DNA of 64,000 bases from CAKZQX01 sp034436755 (GCA_034436755.1 DAOTVB010000146.1:6737-70736), one strand, 5' to 3'. Positions 8,141-18,148 are shown, counted from the stretch's first letter. Translations and numbers: made by a program. Notes: generated by a model from the sequence alone, not told the origin.

Positions 8141-9131
8141 CTGTTACACGCTTTCCCACAAACGAAGCACCTGCACGCGCAGTCTGATACCAGTGCGCCT
8201 GGCATATCGCAAAAAGCGTGCCAGAAGATGGCGGTACGCATATGCCGACAGGATACATTATCGACAAAATGGCTACGACATACACAGGAACATAACCATT
8301 CCGCGTTCCCGCCAGAGCAGGCTTTTACCGTTTAGAAACTTTTTAATTAACTTACTGGCATAAGTCGGCATCGAATCTTCAATCTGTCTGTAGTGTACAA
8401 AGAGAACAGCTCTTCAGCAATCGGGGAAATCCTGAGAAAGGCTGCTCCAAAAACCTGGTCTGTCTGCCATAATTGCGGCGATTTGCGGCATCCTGCTGCT
8501 ATTTCAGGGCTTCCCTATACTGCTTTCAGGGTTTCCCCGATTGTTCACCTATAGTGTTTCTGCTAGACTTGAACCAGATACAGCAGTTCGTACACCACGA
8601 GAATAAGACCACTGGCGACTCTCGAAAATATTGATGTGAATCATCGCATCATTATCATAATATGGTTGACATACAGTAAGAACATCCGGTCGCGTACCAT
8701 CCGGCAGAGAGCTATCCACCGGATATATAACAGACGGGATTTATGTGCAAAGCTTTTGGATTATATCGCCAGTATCGCAGAGTATGAAATGCCACAGCAC
8801 GGAGATGAACTGCACTCTATTTCAATATATGAGGTAAACCTACGTTACCGTGGTACCATCGCAGTAGTTTCCTGGAGTCATAAAAGTCGTGGGTCTGCCC
8901 AATGACTTTTGTGTATATATACTTGCCACCAGGCAGCGCGACTGGTCAACGGCGATCAGCGTTACGCCTGGTGGCAGGACCAAACTTGCTTACCGTAGTT
9001 CTACAGTAAACCGTCCCGACCAGGAAACGAGCGGAAGGACCAACATCAGCGGACAGAAATAGAGCTTTGGCACTGCCCCATCCGTCGTTGTAGCGCTGGA
9101 GCATAGACGATTATCAAGAGGAGTGAAGGTT
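8141..9131. other. Long AT-rich gap upstream of phoU
   Basis: Nearly 1 kb between a leftward receiver gene and rightward phoU. No supported gene is seen; an 89-codon frame at 8636-8905 lacks a ribosome binding site and family character. Besides the motif array at 8421-8537, the region holds two nested inverted repeats before phoU: AAAAGTC/GACTTTT (8882-8888/8904-8910) and TGCCACCAGGC/GCCTGGTGGCA (8924-8934/8966-8976). Confidence 0.5.
8421..8537. promoter_or_regulatory. Three copies of a TTTCAGGGnTTCCC-type motif
   Basis: Direct copies TTTCAGGGCTTCCC (8502-8515) and TTTCAGGGTTTCCC (8524-8537) are 22 bp apart, about two helical turns. An inverted copy lies at 8421-8440 (GGGGAAATCCTGAgAAAG). 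Together they also make a long imperfect palindrome. A promoter-like TTGTTC with 17 bp to TAGACT starts at about 8541. Candidate operator array; the regulated gene is unclear. Confidence 0.4.
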
Positions 9132-9860
9132 ATGGGACGCACGCGCTACGACCACCAGATTGAATGTTTACGTCAGGATCTCCTACGACTGGGCGGCATG
9201 GTCGAGCAAGCCCTGAGTAGAACCATAAAGAGTCTGGCAACCCAGAATGGTTTGACTGCGTCCTGGATTATTCAGGATGATGTACAGATCAATTATGCCC
9301 GGCATGTATTGGAAGAAGAAACCCTCTCGTTGCTGGCAACACAGCAACCCGTTGCCGGCGATCTGCGTTTTCTCAATACTGCCGAGGCAATCGCTGCCGA
9401 ACTGGAACGCATCGGGGATTATGCCTGTGCGATTGCACTGCGAGTAGAGCGGATGGCGCTGCGTTCATCACTGGTAACGCCGTCGCCGGAATTGTTTGAG
9501 ATGGCAGCACTCGCCCGGCAGATGCTCCACACCAGCCTGGAGGCGTTTCTCAATCGGGATGGCGAGTGCGCCCTTAGTCTGGAACAGAATGATCAGCGCA
9601 TGGACGAGTATGAAAGCCACCTGCGGGCTGAACTTATCGAACTGGCGCGCAAGAATCCGCAGCATGTTGAAGCAATTGTCGATCTGCTCGATATTATCCA
9701 CGCGCTGGAACGGGTGGCCGACCGGGCTACAACCATTGGCGAACGGGTCACTTACCTGGTCAATGGCTCGATCAAGCCGATTGGCATGACAGCGTACAAC
9801 ACGCCTGGCACTGGTGAGCGACCCGAAGAGTTTAACCGTAACATCCCCTGTGCCGTGTAA
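9132..9860 (+). CDS. phoU: PhoU-family phosphate regulator
   Basis: 242 residues made of two three-helix PhoU repeats. Each carries the metal-binding E/DxxxD signature: ELERIGDYACAIALRVERM in the first repeat and ALERVADRATTIGERVTYL in the second. PhoU proteins restrain phosphate uptake and signalling through the Pst transporter and its histidine kinase. The ATG at 9132 is preceded by AGAGGAGTG at good spacing and is preferred over an in-frame GTG nine bases earlier. No pst or phoBR genes are nearby. It is transcribed toward mfd and ends near a strong hairpin. Confidence 0.9.
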   Translation: MGRTRYDHQIECLRQDLLRLGGMVEQALSRTIKSLATQNGLTASWIIQDDVQINYARHVLEEETLSLLATQQPVAGDLRFLNTAEAIAAELERIGDYACAIALRVERMALRSSLVTPSPELFEMAALARQMLHTSLEAFLNRDGECALSLEQNDQRMDEYESHLRAELIELARKNPQHVEAIVDLLDIIHALERVADRATTIGERVTYLVNGSIKPIGMTAYNTPGTGERPEEFNRNIPCAV

Positions 9861-9930
9861 CATAACGCATTGAGTTGCCACTTCGCAACCTCCAGATCCA
9901 GGTCACACACAGAGACCTCCCCTACCCACA

Positions 9931-9961
9931 CGGCGGACTGTTTGATGGAAACAGTCCGCCG
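9931..9961. terminator. Bidirectional hairpin between phoU and mfd
   Basis: A perfect 13-bp stem, CGGCGGACTGTTT (9931-9943) with its complement (9949-9961), and a 5-base loop, between convergent genes. The AAA/TTT at the loop side and lack of a long T-run make it an atypical terminator. Confidence 0.65.
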
Positions 9962-10010
9962 TATCCTTCGTATCCTGTTGCCGCCCAACAAAAATGCATA
10001 ATATTCCCGG

Positions 10011-10044
10011 TCATCACCTCTGCGTCCTCTGTGTTTTCTGTGGC
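10011..10044. repeat. Dispersed repeat, copy 1 (encodes Mfd C-terminus)
   Basis: This segment contains CTCTGCGTCCTCTGTGTT and TCTGTGGC and closely matches 35195-35225 (CTCTGCGTCCTCGGTGTT plus CTCTGTGGC). Here it overlaps the last nine codons and stop codon of mfd; the second copy is intergenic. Confidence 0.7.
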
Positions 10045-13000
10045 GGTGAAAACAGATCGCTATCAGATGCGCGGGCCTGCCGGGAAGCCGTTGGCGATAG
10101 TGCCGGTGTATCCCGCCCCAGCAACTCCAGCACCTCGGCCAGCTTCTCAACCCAGGCACCACCGAGCAGGCGGCGGTCCAGGCGCACAAACTGCGGGCCA
10201 ACTTTGATACTTTTGTCACGGCCAAAGCGCCGCCGCAGCCGGTCGCGTTCGGCATCGCTCACAACCGGCAGCCGAATGATAAACTCCTCATCGGTGGTGA
10301 TGACCGAGTTTACCCCCGCATTCAGGGCCAGCGCCTTGATCCGCAGCCAGGTCAGCAGATGGGCCGCCGGTTCGGGCGGCTCGCCAAACCGGTCACGCAG
10401 TTCCTGACGGAGCGACCGCACCTCGTCGGGAGCCAGCGCCTCAACCATGCGCTGGTAGACGCTCAGGCGTACCTGGTCATCGGCGATATACTCTTCCGGC
10501 AGGTAGGCGGTTAGCGGCAGATCCAGCGTGACCAGCGGGCTGACCAGCACCTTCTCGTTGACCCGGGGCGCACCCGGTGACTGCAGCACCGCAGACAGGG
10601 CAGCCTCGTTCGCCGCCTCTTCCCCAGGCTGTTCTTCCCGCTGTCGGGTTTGCTGTTCATGCAAGCCCTGCTTCATCTGCTTCACCGCCTGCTCCAGCAA
10701 GCGCGAGTAGAGATCAAACCCGACGGCGGCAATATGCCCGCTCTGTTCCGCGCCCAGCAGATTGCCCGCCCCGCGAATCTCCAGATCGCGCATGGCGATC
10801 CGGAACCCCGCGCCCAATTCGGTCGCCTCCTGGATCGCCTCAAGCCGCTGCTGGGCCTCCTCGGTCATACGCCACTCGCGCTTGTAGAGCAGGTAGGCAT
10901 AGGCACGATTGGCACTGCGCCCCACCCGTCCGCGCAGTTGGTAAAGCTGCGCCAGACCATACATCGTCGCATCGTCGATAATAATGGTGTTGGCGTTAGG
11001 CACATCCAGGCCACTCTCAATAATTGTTGTGCAGACCAGGACATCATACTTGCCGCTGAAGAAATCGAGCATCACCTTCTCAAGCTGGCGCTCGTCCAGT
11101 TGCCCATGCCCCACGCCGATATCCGCTTCCGGCACCAGGTGGCGCAGGCGGGTTGCCACATGGTAGATGCTCTGCACACGGTTGTGGACAAAGTAGACCT
11201 GCCCGCCCCGGTCGATCTCACGCAGAATGGCATCACGCACCAACTGATCTTCGTAGGGCGCAACATAGGTCTTGATCGGCACGCGATCCTGGGGCGGCGT
11301 GTCAATCACGCTCAGGTCGCGGATGCCCGCCAGCGACATGTGCAGCGTACGCGGAATCGGCGTTGCCGTCAGGGTCAGCACATCCACATGCGCGCGCAGT
11401 TGCTTCAGCCGTTCTTTGTGGCGCACCCCGAAGCGCTGCTCCTCGTCCACAATCACCAGGCCCAGGTCTTTGAAGTGGACATCTTTGGAGAGCAGCCGAT
11501 GGGTTCCGATGATGATGTCAACATTCCCGCGTATCAGGCGCTGCAAGATCGCGGTCTGCTCCTTCGCTGAACGAAACCGCGAGAGCATCTCCACATCCAC
11601 CGGGAAGGAAGCCATACGCCGGGTGAAGGTGTCGTAGTGCTGCTGCGCCAGCACGGTGGTCGGCACCAGAACCGCAACCTGCTTGCCGTCCTGGAGCGCT
11701 TTGAACGCCGCCCGGAGGGCCACTTCGGTCTTGCCAAAGCCGACATCACCACAGATCAGCCGGTCCATCGGCTGCGTCTGCTCCATATCCTGCTTGACCT
11801 CGGTCAGGGCGCGCAACTGGTCATCGGTTTCGATGTAGGGAAAAGCATTTTCCAGGTCGCGCTGCCACTCGTTATCCAGACTGAAGGCATGGCCCTCGCT
11901 CAACTGACGCTTTGCATACAACGCCAGCAGATCATTCGCCAGATCCTGAACGGCGGCGCGGGCCTTGCGCTTGGCGCGTTCCCACTCCTGCGTACCCAGC
12001 CGGGTCAGTTGCGGGGCCGCGTCGCCCGCACCGATGTAGCGCGCCACCCGGTCAACCTGATCAACCGGCACATACAGCCGGTCATTGGCCGCATAGCGCA
12101 GGCTGAGATACTCCCGCTCGATCCCGCCCACGCTCCGGCGCAGCAGTCCTTCGTAGACGGCGATGCCATGCTCGATATGGACCACATAATCGCCCTCCTT
12201 CAGCCCGCGCAGAAATGCCGCCCGCTCATCGGTCGAACGTTCCTTGCGGCGCTGACGTTCGCTTAGAGGTCGCCGCTGCCGCCAGCCGAAGATTTCACTG
12301 TCGGTGTAGAGCGTCAGCCCCAGTTCCGGCAGCCGCCAGCCCGCATCCAGCGAGCCATGGATCACCAGGAAGTTTGCCGGAGGCGAAACGCGCGCGGCCG
12401 GATCTTCCGCATCCTGGCCCGGTTGATGACCATCATCCTGCGATTGCGGTTTGTCACCCTGGGCAAACGCTTCCGCCACCAGTTCCTGCATCCGGGCCGC
12501 CTGCGGCGAGACGATGATCACCCGCTCACCGGCCCGCAACCGTGCAACAATATCTTTGACCAGCCGGCGCAGTTGCCCCCCGAACAGATCGGCCGGCGTA
12601 AAATGCATGTCGAAGGGGTGATTCGGGCTACCGGCAGCGGATCTATCTCCGGATGGCTCCAGATCTTCATTGTTGCTGAGATCAACCAGTCGCAGATCGC
12701 CAGTGGGAGCCGGCATGTCATCCGGCCCGGACGGGGCCGTCCAGAACCCGACGGGCGGCAGCAGTTCCTCCCAGAGCAGGTAGGGCCGTGGGAATGCGGG
12801 CGGCAACTCACCTGCCGCGCTCAGGGTTTCGCGCTGCTCCTCAGCCTGATCGTGAAACTCGGCTGCGGTTTGCGCCAGCAGCACCGCTTCGCTGCAGACC
12901 ACCGCCGCCCCGGACGGCAGATGATCGAGCAGGGATGACGATTGGGGCCGAGTCGCGCCGTTCGCATCACCCATCTCCGGCTGCTCCTCCGCAGCCCGAA

Positions 13001-13877
13001 AGAATGGCGCGTAGAATGAACGACCCGCGAATGGCTCGCCATTTTCCAGATGGACCAGGCTATGGTCCCACTCATCACGCGCCTCGCGCCGCAATCCATC
13101 AACATCCAGGGTAGCCAGTCGCGCCAGCGCCAGTGCCTGCCGCCAGAGCGGTATCTCGTGCGGTGGGCCGACGGTGGCCGCCGCCAGTCGCAGCTCGCTC
13201 CGCTGGGATTGGGGATCGAAGCGGCGCAGACTGTCGATCTCATCACCAAACCACTCGATCCGCAGCGGCTGTTCGTCGGCGGGGGGCCAGATATCGACAA
13301 TCCCACCGCGCCGGTTGACCTCGCCCGGCTCCTCCACGGTCGGTGCAACCCGGTAGCCCAGATCGATCCAGCGGCGGAGCAGCGTCTCCTGTGACTGGAC
13401 CGCCTCCTGCTGCAGGTCTACCGTAGCGGCGGATAGCTCCGCCGGTGTGAGCGTGGGTTGCAACAGCGCCTGGACCGGCGCAACAATAACCGGCGGGGCA
13501 GACTGCGGGCGGGACGACGCCGCGCGCAGGGCGGCCAGCATCTGCAGCACCCGCAGGCGCTGGCTGAGGATGTCGATACCGGGCGACATATGCTCATAGG
13601 GCATGGTGTCATTCGCCGGGTAGAGCAGCACCTGGTCCGGATCAAGCCACGCACGCAGATCGGCCGTCGCGCGCAACGCCTGATCGGGGCTGCCGACTAG
13701 ATAGAGCAGCGGCGCGGAATAGCACGTTGCCAGGGCCGCCACAACCGGCGTGCGGCCCGCCGTCGGCAGGGGCGCAACCCGCAGCCAGCCGGACCGGCCG
13801 GGCGTCAGCGTGGCAGTCAGGTGCATCAGCGCCGGCAGGTTAGCCAGTTCAATTCGCAAATCGGTAAGTGTTTGCAT
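10014..13877 (-). CDS. mfd: Transcription-repair coupling factor Mfd
   Basis: ATP-dependent translocase that removes RNA polymerase stalled at DNA lesions and recruits UvrA. At 1287 residues it is somewhat longer than typical (about 1150). Order: UvrB-like N-terminal module (~1-350), a low-complexity acidic stretch near residues 370-410, the RNA-polymerase-interacting CarD-like domain (EGDYVVHIEHGIAVYEGLL), RecG-type helicase motifs (ICGDVGFGKTEVALRAAFKA; VIVDEEQRFGV; LTATPIPRTLHMSLAGIRD; IIESGLDVPNANTIII) and a C-terminal TRCF domain (SVYQRMVEALAPDEV). The final residues (PQKTQRTQR) come from a dispersed repeat. It is probably transcribed alone: a hairpin lies just upstream at 13928. Confidence 0.97.
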   Translation of the reverse strand: MQTLTDLRIELANLPALMHLTATLTPGRSGWLRVAPLPTAGRTPVVAALATCYSAPLLYLVGSPDQALRATADLRAWLDPDQVLLYPANDTMPYEHMSPGIDILSQRLRVLQMLAALRAASSRPQSAPPVIVAPVQALLQPTLTPAELSAATVDLQQEAVQSQETLLRRWIDLGYRVAPTVEEPGEVNRRGGIVDIWPPADEQPLRIEWFGDEIDSLRRFDPQSQRSELRLAAATVGPPHEIPLWRQALALARLATLDVDGLRREARDEWDHSLVHLENGEPFAGRSFYAPFFRAAEEQPEMGDANGATRPQSSSLLDHLPSGAAVVCSEAVLLAQTAAEFHDQAEEQRETLSAAGELPPAFPRPYLLWEELLPPVGFWTAPSGPDDMPAPTGDLRLVDLSNNEDLEPSGDRSAAGSPNHPFDMHFTPADLFGGQLRRLVKDIVARLRAGERVIIVSPQAARMQELVAEAFAQGDKPQSQDDGHQPGQDAEDPAARVSPPANFLVIHGSLDAGWRLPELGLTLYTDSEIFGWRQRRPLSERQRRKERSTDERAAFLRGLKEGDYVVHIEHGIAVYEGLLRRSVGGIEREYLSLRYAANDRLYVPVDQVDRVARYIGAGDAAPQLTRLGTQEWERAKRKARAAVQDLANDLLALYAKRQLSEGHAFSLDNEWQRDLENAFPYIETDDQLRALTEVKQDMEQTQPMDRLICGDVGFGKTEVALRAAFKALQDGKQVAVLVPTTVLAQQHYDTFTRRMASFPVDVEMLSRFRSAKEQTAILQRLIRGNVDIIIGTHRLLSKDVHFKDLGLVIVDEEQRFGVRHKERLKQLRAHVDVLTLTATPIPRTLHMSLAGIRDLSVIDTPPQDRVPIKTYVAPYEDQLVRDAILREIDRGGQVYFVHNRVQSIYHVATRLRHLVPEADIGVGHGQLDERQLEKVMLDFFSGKYDVLVCTTIIESGLDVPNANTIIIDDATMYGLAQLYQLRGRVGRSANRAYAYLLYKREWRMTEEAQQRLEAIQEATELGAGFRIAMRDLEIRGAGNLLGAEQSGHIAAVGFDLYSRLLEQAVKQMKQGLHEQQTRQREEQPGEEAANEAALSAVLQSPGAPRVNEKVLVSPLVTLDLPLTAYLPEEYIADDQVRLSVYQRMVEALAPDEVRSLRQELRDRFGEPPEPAAHLLTWLRIKALALNAGVNSVITTDEEFIIRLPVVSDAERDRLRRRFGRDKSIKVGPQFVRLDRRLLGGAWVEKLAEVLELLGRDTPALSPTASRQARASDSDLFSPPQKTQRTQR

Positions 13878-13927
13878 GGCAATCCAAATAGGGGCTAATC
13901 GCGCTGATCAGCCCCTGGAAAACGTTT

Positions 13928-13964
13928 AAGAGCGCGGATCAGGCACTACCCAATCCGCGCTCTT
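13928..13964 (-). terminator. Hairpin terminator after the DUF3352 gene
   Basis: AAGAGCGCGGAT (13928-13939) pairs perfectly with 13953-13964 around a 13-base loop, 40 bases beyond the stop of the leftward gene at 14004. A second small hairpin (GGGGCTA/CAGCCCC, near 13887-13915) follows before mfd. Confidence 0.65.
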
Positions 13965-14003
13965 TTGTTATAACATGAGTCTGCGCTGAAGTAAAGCGCC
14001 GTC

Positions 14004-15758
14004 CTACTCGCTGATATAGACAAACAGGCGCGCACGCGCGATACCCTGCTCGTCCACACCCGGCTCGCCGGCCGCCGAGACAGCCTTGATCGGGGTGAGG
14101 ATTTCATCCGCCTCAGGGTCAGCACTGCCCATACCAGCCAGATCCATGGCCGTCCTGGCATTGGTCACGTTGACATAGAAGAGGCCACCATTCGGATCAG
14201 CCAGTTTACTCTGAACCGCCTGGAAGGTCGGGTCGTTGCTGATGGGAGCATCCTTGCCACTGCTCACCGCCGCCATTGCATCCGCGCCAACGGCAATCAC
14301 AAAGTCATCCGCAACAAAGCCATACCCGGCCATCGGCTCACCGCTGGCAGGATCGGGCATGAACGACCAGTCCGATCCGGCAACGGTTTCGCTTTCAAGC
14401 GGCATACCCAGGGCCATCTCCAGTGCCGGGCCGACCTTTTCCATTCCTGCCGCGGCCGCCGCTTTATCCTGCGGGGTGAGCGCGATGTAGCCCGTCACGG
14501 GAGCGAGCGTACCGGCAAGTTCCGTTCCCGGCAGGAAGACCAGCGACACATCACCCACCAGCCAGTCCAGCAGATCACGTTCCAGGTCGAACCCGAACTG
14601 CTGCTCAAACACGGCCAGCATCTGCGGATCGTCGGTCGGGTTCGCCAACGTTAAGATCTGTTCCTTAAATGTCGCCGGAATCTTGAAGGTCATCAGGGCC
14701 ACGGCCTTGTCACTGATATTCTGCAGCCGGGCCGCATCCACCGGCTCGCGGAGGGCTTCGACCTGGGCCATTGCATCCGCATCCAGTTTGCTCAGATCCA
14801 TCGCGCCAATCGAGTCAAACTGCACGCCGTCAGACAGCACGGACATGGAGAGCCCCAGCCCCTGCAATGCCGTGACACTCTGCATCTGCTGCTGGAGTTG
14901 CTGCGCCTGTGCCGGCGGCATGGTTGCCAGCGCCTCGTCCATCGCCGTCTGCGACCAGTCCTGCATCACCATACCATCGACGAAGACATACCCCACGGCG
15001 GTATCCGGCAGATTGGCCTTCACCAGATTAAAGCGCTCATTGCTCGCCAGCGTATCGCTGCCTTCCGGATCGCGCTCCGCCATGGCCTGGATCACTGCGG
15101 GGTTGTTGGCAAAGACCACATAACCCGGTATGACGGCAAACGCGGCATCAGGGCGGTTCTCTGCCGCCTGCTGAACATAAATGTTGACGCCGTTGTGGTT
15201 GGCTTCATCAAACGTCTGGCCCTGCGCCTCACGGTGGGCGCGGTGCTTCTCCAGGAACGCCTGGGCCTGCGCATCATCACGCGAAGTCAGGATAATCGCA
15301 AGCTCTGCTTCGCGGGCCAGTTCTTCCATCATCTGGCTATCCGGTGTGGTGGGGGACACCAGTGTGGGGTCAATGCCCCTGACCGCAACCGCCATTTCGG
15401 TACCGATCCAGGGCATAATGTCCGCTTCAAAGCTGACGCCCAGCACCTCCTCCAACTCCTGGTTGGACGCAGAGGTGTCCTGGTCGATAAACAGGTCAGG
15501 ATAGGCCGACTGAAGTTGCTGGATGTTGGGCAGGTCACTCAGATTCGGGGTAATCGTGGCATAGAACTGCGTGTCGGCACCGACCAGTTGCGGAATACTA
15601 CCGGGGCGGGAAAACAACATCCCGCCGGCAAAGACGACTACGGCAACCAGTGCCGTAACTATCAGCAGCGTTACGCCTCCAGCAATCAGACCGATCAGCA
15701 GGCCGCGGCCACCTTTTTTTGGGGGTACCGCGGTGGGCATGGTGGGAACCTCGGACAT
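14004..15758 (-). CDS. DUF3352 membrane-anchored protein
   Basis: 584 residues. A short basic cytoplasmic start (PPKKGGRG) precedes one transmembrane helix (LLIGLIAGGVTLLIVTALVAVVVFAGGMLF), and the rest should be outside the cytoplasm. The body resembles DUF3352 proteins of cyanobacteria and Chloroflexi (LVGADTQFYATITPNLSDLPNIQQLQSAY; MPWIGTEMAVAVRG; GYIALTPQDKAAAAAGMEKV); their function is unknown to me. The start at 15758 (MSEVPTMPTA) follows AAGGAGGC; the longer frame has no ribosome binding site. Followed by a terminator and flanked by unrelated genes, it is probably a single-gene unit. Confidence 0.85.
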   Translation of the reverse strand: MSEVPTMPTAVPPKKGGRGLLIGLIAGGVTLLIVTALVAVVVFAGGMLFSRPGSIPQLVGADTQFYATITPNLSDLPNIQQLQSAYPDLFIDQDTSASNQELEEVLGVSFEADIMPWIGTEMAVAVRGIDPTLVSPTTPDSQMMEELAREAELAIILTSRDDAQAQAFLEKHRAHREAQGQTFDEANHNGVNIYVQQAAENRPDAAFAVIPGYVVFANNPAVIQAMAERDPEGSDTLASNERFNLVKANLPDTAVGYVFVDGMVMQDWSQTAMDEALATMPPAQAQQLQQQMQSVTALQGLGLSMSVLSDGVQFDSIGAMDLSKLDADAMAQVEALREPVDAARLQNISDKAVALMTFKIPATFKEQILTLANPTDDPQMLAVFEQQFGFDLERDLLDWLVGDVSLVFLPGTELAGTLAPVTGYIALTPQDKAAAAAGMEKVGPALEMALGMPLESETVAGSDWSFMPDPASGEPMAGYGFVADDFVIAVGADAMAAVSSGKDAPISNDPTFQAVQSKLADPNGGLFYVNVTNARTAMDLAGMGSADPEADEILTPIKAVSAAGEPGVDEQGIARARLFVYISE

Positions 15759-16190
15759 GGAATGCCTCCTTAGTATAGTGTACGACGACAACGCCTACGG
15801 ACCCATGGCTGGTCGGCAGGGCGACCAGTGGACAGAAAGAGTATATGAGAACCGCATTACCAGCGACGTACCAACCGAAAACATACCAGCGGCAGCCGTC
15901 CACCTGCCACAGCTTTGCCCGACTTTTGCACCAGTTGTGGCCCGCAAGTTTGTGCAGACCGGGACAAGTGTGGTATTCTATAACTATCCCCCTGCCGAGA
16001 GGTTTGTGGTTCGCGAGGCGACCTGGACGTGGTTCGTCCGATGGCACAGCGGCTATCGGGTACAGGTACCCGGCGTAGCTGTGCGCCCGGACATGCTTTG
16101 TTTTGCGCCGATATTCCATCAAAACGTAACGTAGGAAATGGATGAACAATTTGGGAAGACTAGTTATTACATTTGGAAGGAGAAGAAGCA
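15759..16190. other. Divergent promoter region, no gene seen
   Basis: 430 bases between the leftward DUF3352 gene and the rightward BCCT transporter. No convincing coding frame, hairpin or repeat is visible; it presumably carries both promoters. Confidence 0.5.
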
Positions 16191-17969
16191 ATGCCCCAAA
16201 AAATTGACGCAACCCAACAACGGAAGGCGCTGGAACAATTTCGCCGCTGGTCGGAGGCAGAACGCCGCAAAGCGATTCAAGAGCGGAAGCCGTTTTATGG
16301 CCTCCAGATTGAGCCGGAGGTTGCCTACTATGACGAAGCCGCAAAGCATGAGCCGGGGGAGAACAACTGGGTCGGCTATGGGTTTGATCTGCAACCGACG
16401 GTCTTTCTCACATCGGCCATATTACTGCTCCTGTTTATCGGTGGGACGCTGATCTTTTCGAACCAGGCCGAGAGCTTCTTTGACTGGATCCTGAATGGCA
16501 TTGGCAACACCTTCGGCTGGTTTTATATTCTGGCGACCAATCTGTTTATTATCGTGCTGGCAATGTTTGCCTTCAGCAAGCTGGGCACGATTCGCATTGG
16601 TGGCCAGGACGCCCAGCCGGAGTTTAGCCGGTTTGCCTGGTATGCCATGCTGCTCAGCGCCGGGATGGGGATTGGCCTGATGTTCTGGAGCGTGGCCGAG
16701 CCGATATACCACTATACCGATCCCTCACCAATGTTTGGTGTCCTGGCGGGTACCCCCGATGCAGCCCAGGCCGCAATGGGCACAACCTATTTTCACTGGG
16801 GAGTCCATCCATGGGCGATCTATGCCCTGGTCGCGCTGGCGCTGGCTTTCTTTGCCTATAACCGGGGGCTACCCCTGACCATCCGCTCGATCTTTTATCC
16901 CCTCCTGGGGGATCGGATCTATGGCGTCTGGGGAAATATCATCGATATTCTGTCGGTGCTGGCGACTCTGTTTGGCCTGGCAACCTCGCTGGGCTTCGGC
17001 GTGCAGCAGGTGGCCGCCGGGCTGAACTTCCTGTTTGGTACATCCACCGCCACCTGGTTCTCTGTGATGTTGATTGCAATTATCACCGGCATGGCAACGC
17101 TGTCGGTCGTTGCCGGGCTGGACAAGGGCGTCAAAAACCTGAGTACCGCCAATATGTATCTGGCCGGTGCATTTCTGGTCTTCCTGCTCTTCGTTGGCCC
17201 AACAGTTTATATCCTCAGTGCCTTCACCCAGAATCTGGGCTACTACATTGCTTCGCTGCCGCGCCTGAGCTTCTGGGTTGAGACGTTTCACGGTGTAGGC
17301 GCAGAGGGTACCAGTTGGCAGACTGCCTGGACAATTTTCTACTGGGGCTGGTGGATCTCCTGGTCGCCCTTTGTCGGTATGTTTATTGCCCGCGTCTCTA
17401 AGGGCCGCACTGTGCGCGACTTTATCATCAGCGTGATGGTTATTCCCAGCCTGCTCTCGTTCCTCTGGATGGCAACCTTTGGTGGAGCCGGGCTCTGGCT
17501 GCAATCGACCGGCACCGATCTTGCCACTGCGGTCAATGAAGATGTGGCGACAGCCCTGTTTGTGATGCTGGAGAACTTCCCGCTGACCAGCATTACCTCG
17601 GTGATCGGAATTCTGCTGGTAACGATCTTCTTTGTCACCTCGTCCGACTCCGGCTCCCTGGTGGTTGATCACTTGACGTCCGGGGGCAAACTGGACTCGC
17701 CGGTACCGCAGCGGATCTTCTGGGCGGTGATGGAAGGTTTGTGTGCGGCGGTGTTGCTGATCGGCGGCGGCCTGACCGCTCTGCAGACGGCCGCGATCAC
17801 CACGGGATTGCCCTTCGCAGTCGTGCTGACGATCATGTGCTACAGTCTGTACGAGGGGCTCAAGGAAGAACTCTACCACATCGAGGTTATTGAGGCCCGC
17901 GAACGGGAAAAGGAAGATCTGCTGGATGTGCGCCAGGCACCCCAGGCGGCTCCCGCACCGGGCGACTAA
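16191..17969 (+). CDS. BCCT-family (betaine/carnitine/choline) transporter
   Basis: 592 residues, with about 12 hydrophobic segments between residues 60 and 560. The family signatures are clear: GMGIGLMFWSVAEPIYHY, HWGVHPWAIYALVALALAFFAYNRG, and WGWWISWSPFVGMFIARVSKGRT (the aromatic substrate-binding box), followed by SSDSGSLVVDHL. These are secondary transporters of quaternary ammonium compounds such as glycine betaine, driven by Na+ or H+, and are used in osmoprotection. The ATG at 16191 follows GGAAGGAGAAG. A charged cytoplasmic N-terminus (~50 residues) and C-terminus (EAREREKEDLLDVR) are typical of osmosensing members. Exact substrate cannot be read. A hairpin follows. Confidence 0.93.
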   Translation: MPQKIDATQQRKALEQFRRWSEAERRKAIQERKPFYGLQIEPEVAYYDEAAKHEPGENNWVGYGFDLQPTVFLTSAILLLLFIGGTLIFSNQAESFFDWILNGIGNTFGWFYILATNLFIIVLAMFAFSKLGTIRIGGQDAQPEFSRFAWYAMLLSAGMGIGLMFWSVAEPIYHYTDPSPMFGVLAGTPDAAQAAMGTTYFHWGVHPWAIYALVALALAFFAYNRGLPLTIRSIFYPLLGDRIYGVWGNIIDILSVLATLFGLATSLGFGVQQVAAGLNFLFGTSTATWFSVMLIAIITGMATLSVVAGLDKGVKNLSTANMYLAGAFLVFLLFVGPTVYILSAFTQNLGYYIASLPRLSFWVETFHGVGAEGTSWQTAWTIFYWGWWISWSPFVGMFIARVSKGRTVRDFIISVMVIPSLLSFLWMATFGGAGLWLQSTGTDLATAVNEDVATALFVMLENFPLTSITSVIGILLVTIFFVTSSDSGSLVVDHLTSGGKLDSPVPQRIFWAVMEGLCAAVLLIGGGLTALQTAAITTGLPFAVVLTIMCYSLYEGLKEELYHIEVIEAREREKEDLLDVRQAPQAAPAPGD

Positions 17970-18016
17970 TCGCCGGGTAAGCCCGTTCTATACTGCAAAA
18001 CAAAGCCGGCACCGGA

Positions 18017-18052
18017 CAGCACCTGGGATCGCAAAGCGCATCCCAGGTGCTG
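18017..18052 (+). terminator. Hairpin after the BCCT gene
   Basis: CAGCACCTGGGAT (18017-18029) pairs perfectly with 18040-18052 around a 10-base loop, 47 bases after the stop. Only a weak GTTGG tail follows. Confidence 0.6.
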
Positions 18053-18148
18053 CCGGTTGGGGGGAGCAAAGCTGGTACAATAAATAGTTGCTTGACACGA
18101 CTTACGTGGTTATCATGCAAACTGGACGTTTCACCCGATGGAAGCCAG

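Noticed and set aside
8636..8905. 89-codon frame in the phoU upstream gap
   Set aside because: GTG start without a ribosome binding site, Ile/Arg-rich chance-like composition and AT-rich context; no family likeness.
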